Source: Pinguiococcus pyrenoidosus
Taxonomy: Eukaryota > Sar > Pinguiophyceae > Pinguiochrysidales > Pinguiochrysidaceae
Length of the DNA stretch: 64,000 nt
Assembly: GCA_019677205.1 (NCBI GenBank)
Contig: JAAMXY010000738.1
Location: 26,599-90,598, forward strand
Reading direction: 5' to 3'
Under the pieces are notes generated by a model. It had not been told where the DNA came from. It was given only the letters and a program-made list of their open reading frames with translations, and searched no databases. How positions within the stretch are numbered: the stretch's first letter is position 1; each line of letters starts with the position of its first letter. Below, piece by piece: positions 63,910 through 64,000 of the stretch. The translations under genes and the position numbers were made by a program.

Positions 63910-64000
63910 CTCCTCACGCAGCGTGCTTGCTTGCTCGCTCGAGCAGCGCCTGGGGCGTACCAGAGCAACTTAGGCAGTCGCTCCTTGGCAGCTGCTTCCG

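Overview
The window is nuclear DNA of a GC-rich, gene-dense, intron-bearing unicellular eukaryote. Twenty-four protein-coding genes can be read, on both strands and often tail to tail with only 32-280 bp between stops. Two reconstructed proteins (hydroxymethylbilane synthase and a DCC/DUF393 protein) start with a signal peptide that ends in an Ala-Ala-Phe junction, and the digalactosyldiacylglycerol synthase starts with a plain signal peptide. Signal peptide plus Phe is the hallmark of proteins sent to a complex plastid of red-algal descent, so the host is probably a cryptophyte, haptophyte or photosynthetic stramenopile. Two centrin-binding centriole proteins (SFI1-like and POC5) indicate centrioles and hence a flagellate stage. 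This placement is inferred; no rRNA or plastid marker is present.

Layout. 0.6-4.8 kb: two tandem paralogous amino-acid transporters (AAAP type). 5.3-8.4 kb: a small membrane protein (-) and a JMJD4-type lysyl hydroxylase (+). 8.5-14.8 kb: a giant SFI1-like centrin-binding protein (-). 15.2-20.2 kb: digalactosyldiacylglycerol synthase (+), a small MIM-like/ANCHR-like protein (-) and an OMS1-type methyltransferase (+). 20.3-25.6 kb: NOG1 GTPase (-), an eight-exon aspartate carbamoyltransferase (-) and RPB6 (+). 26.0-35.3 kb: a PH-PH-PDZ protein (-) and a NACHT-WD40 STAND ATPase (+). 35.9-40.6 kb: hydroxymethylbilane synthase (-), POC5 (+) and an ISS1/VAS1-like aminotransferase (-). 41.3-48.1 kb: DCC/DUF393 protein (-), a coclaurine-N-methyltransferase-like enzyme (+), an AT-hook-like protein (-) and an unknown protein (+) whose intron holds an assembly gap. 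48.3-56.0 kb: Integrator subunit 1 (-). 57.6-63.8 kb: an atypical SDR (+), a FANCA homologue (+) and an unknown TPR-like protein (-).

The genes are not an operon or a single pathway. Themes recur: plastid lipid, tetrapyrrole and redox functions (DGD, HMBS, DCC protein), centrin-based structures (SFI1-like, POC5), core nuclear machinery (RPB6, Integrator, NOG1, FANCA) and translation control (JMJD4).

The strongest unexplained signal is a sense-oriented TTTCCCGC/TTCCCGCC box, matching the E2F/DP consensus, 15-138 bp upstream of nine predicted start codons; two copies are identical over 17 bases. A second is a six-copy element at 63765-63909 whose spacing alternates near 20 and 31 bp, right upstream of the last gene. 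Most exon boundaries below were set by reading frame, phase and homology, without transcript data.
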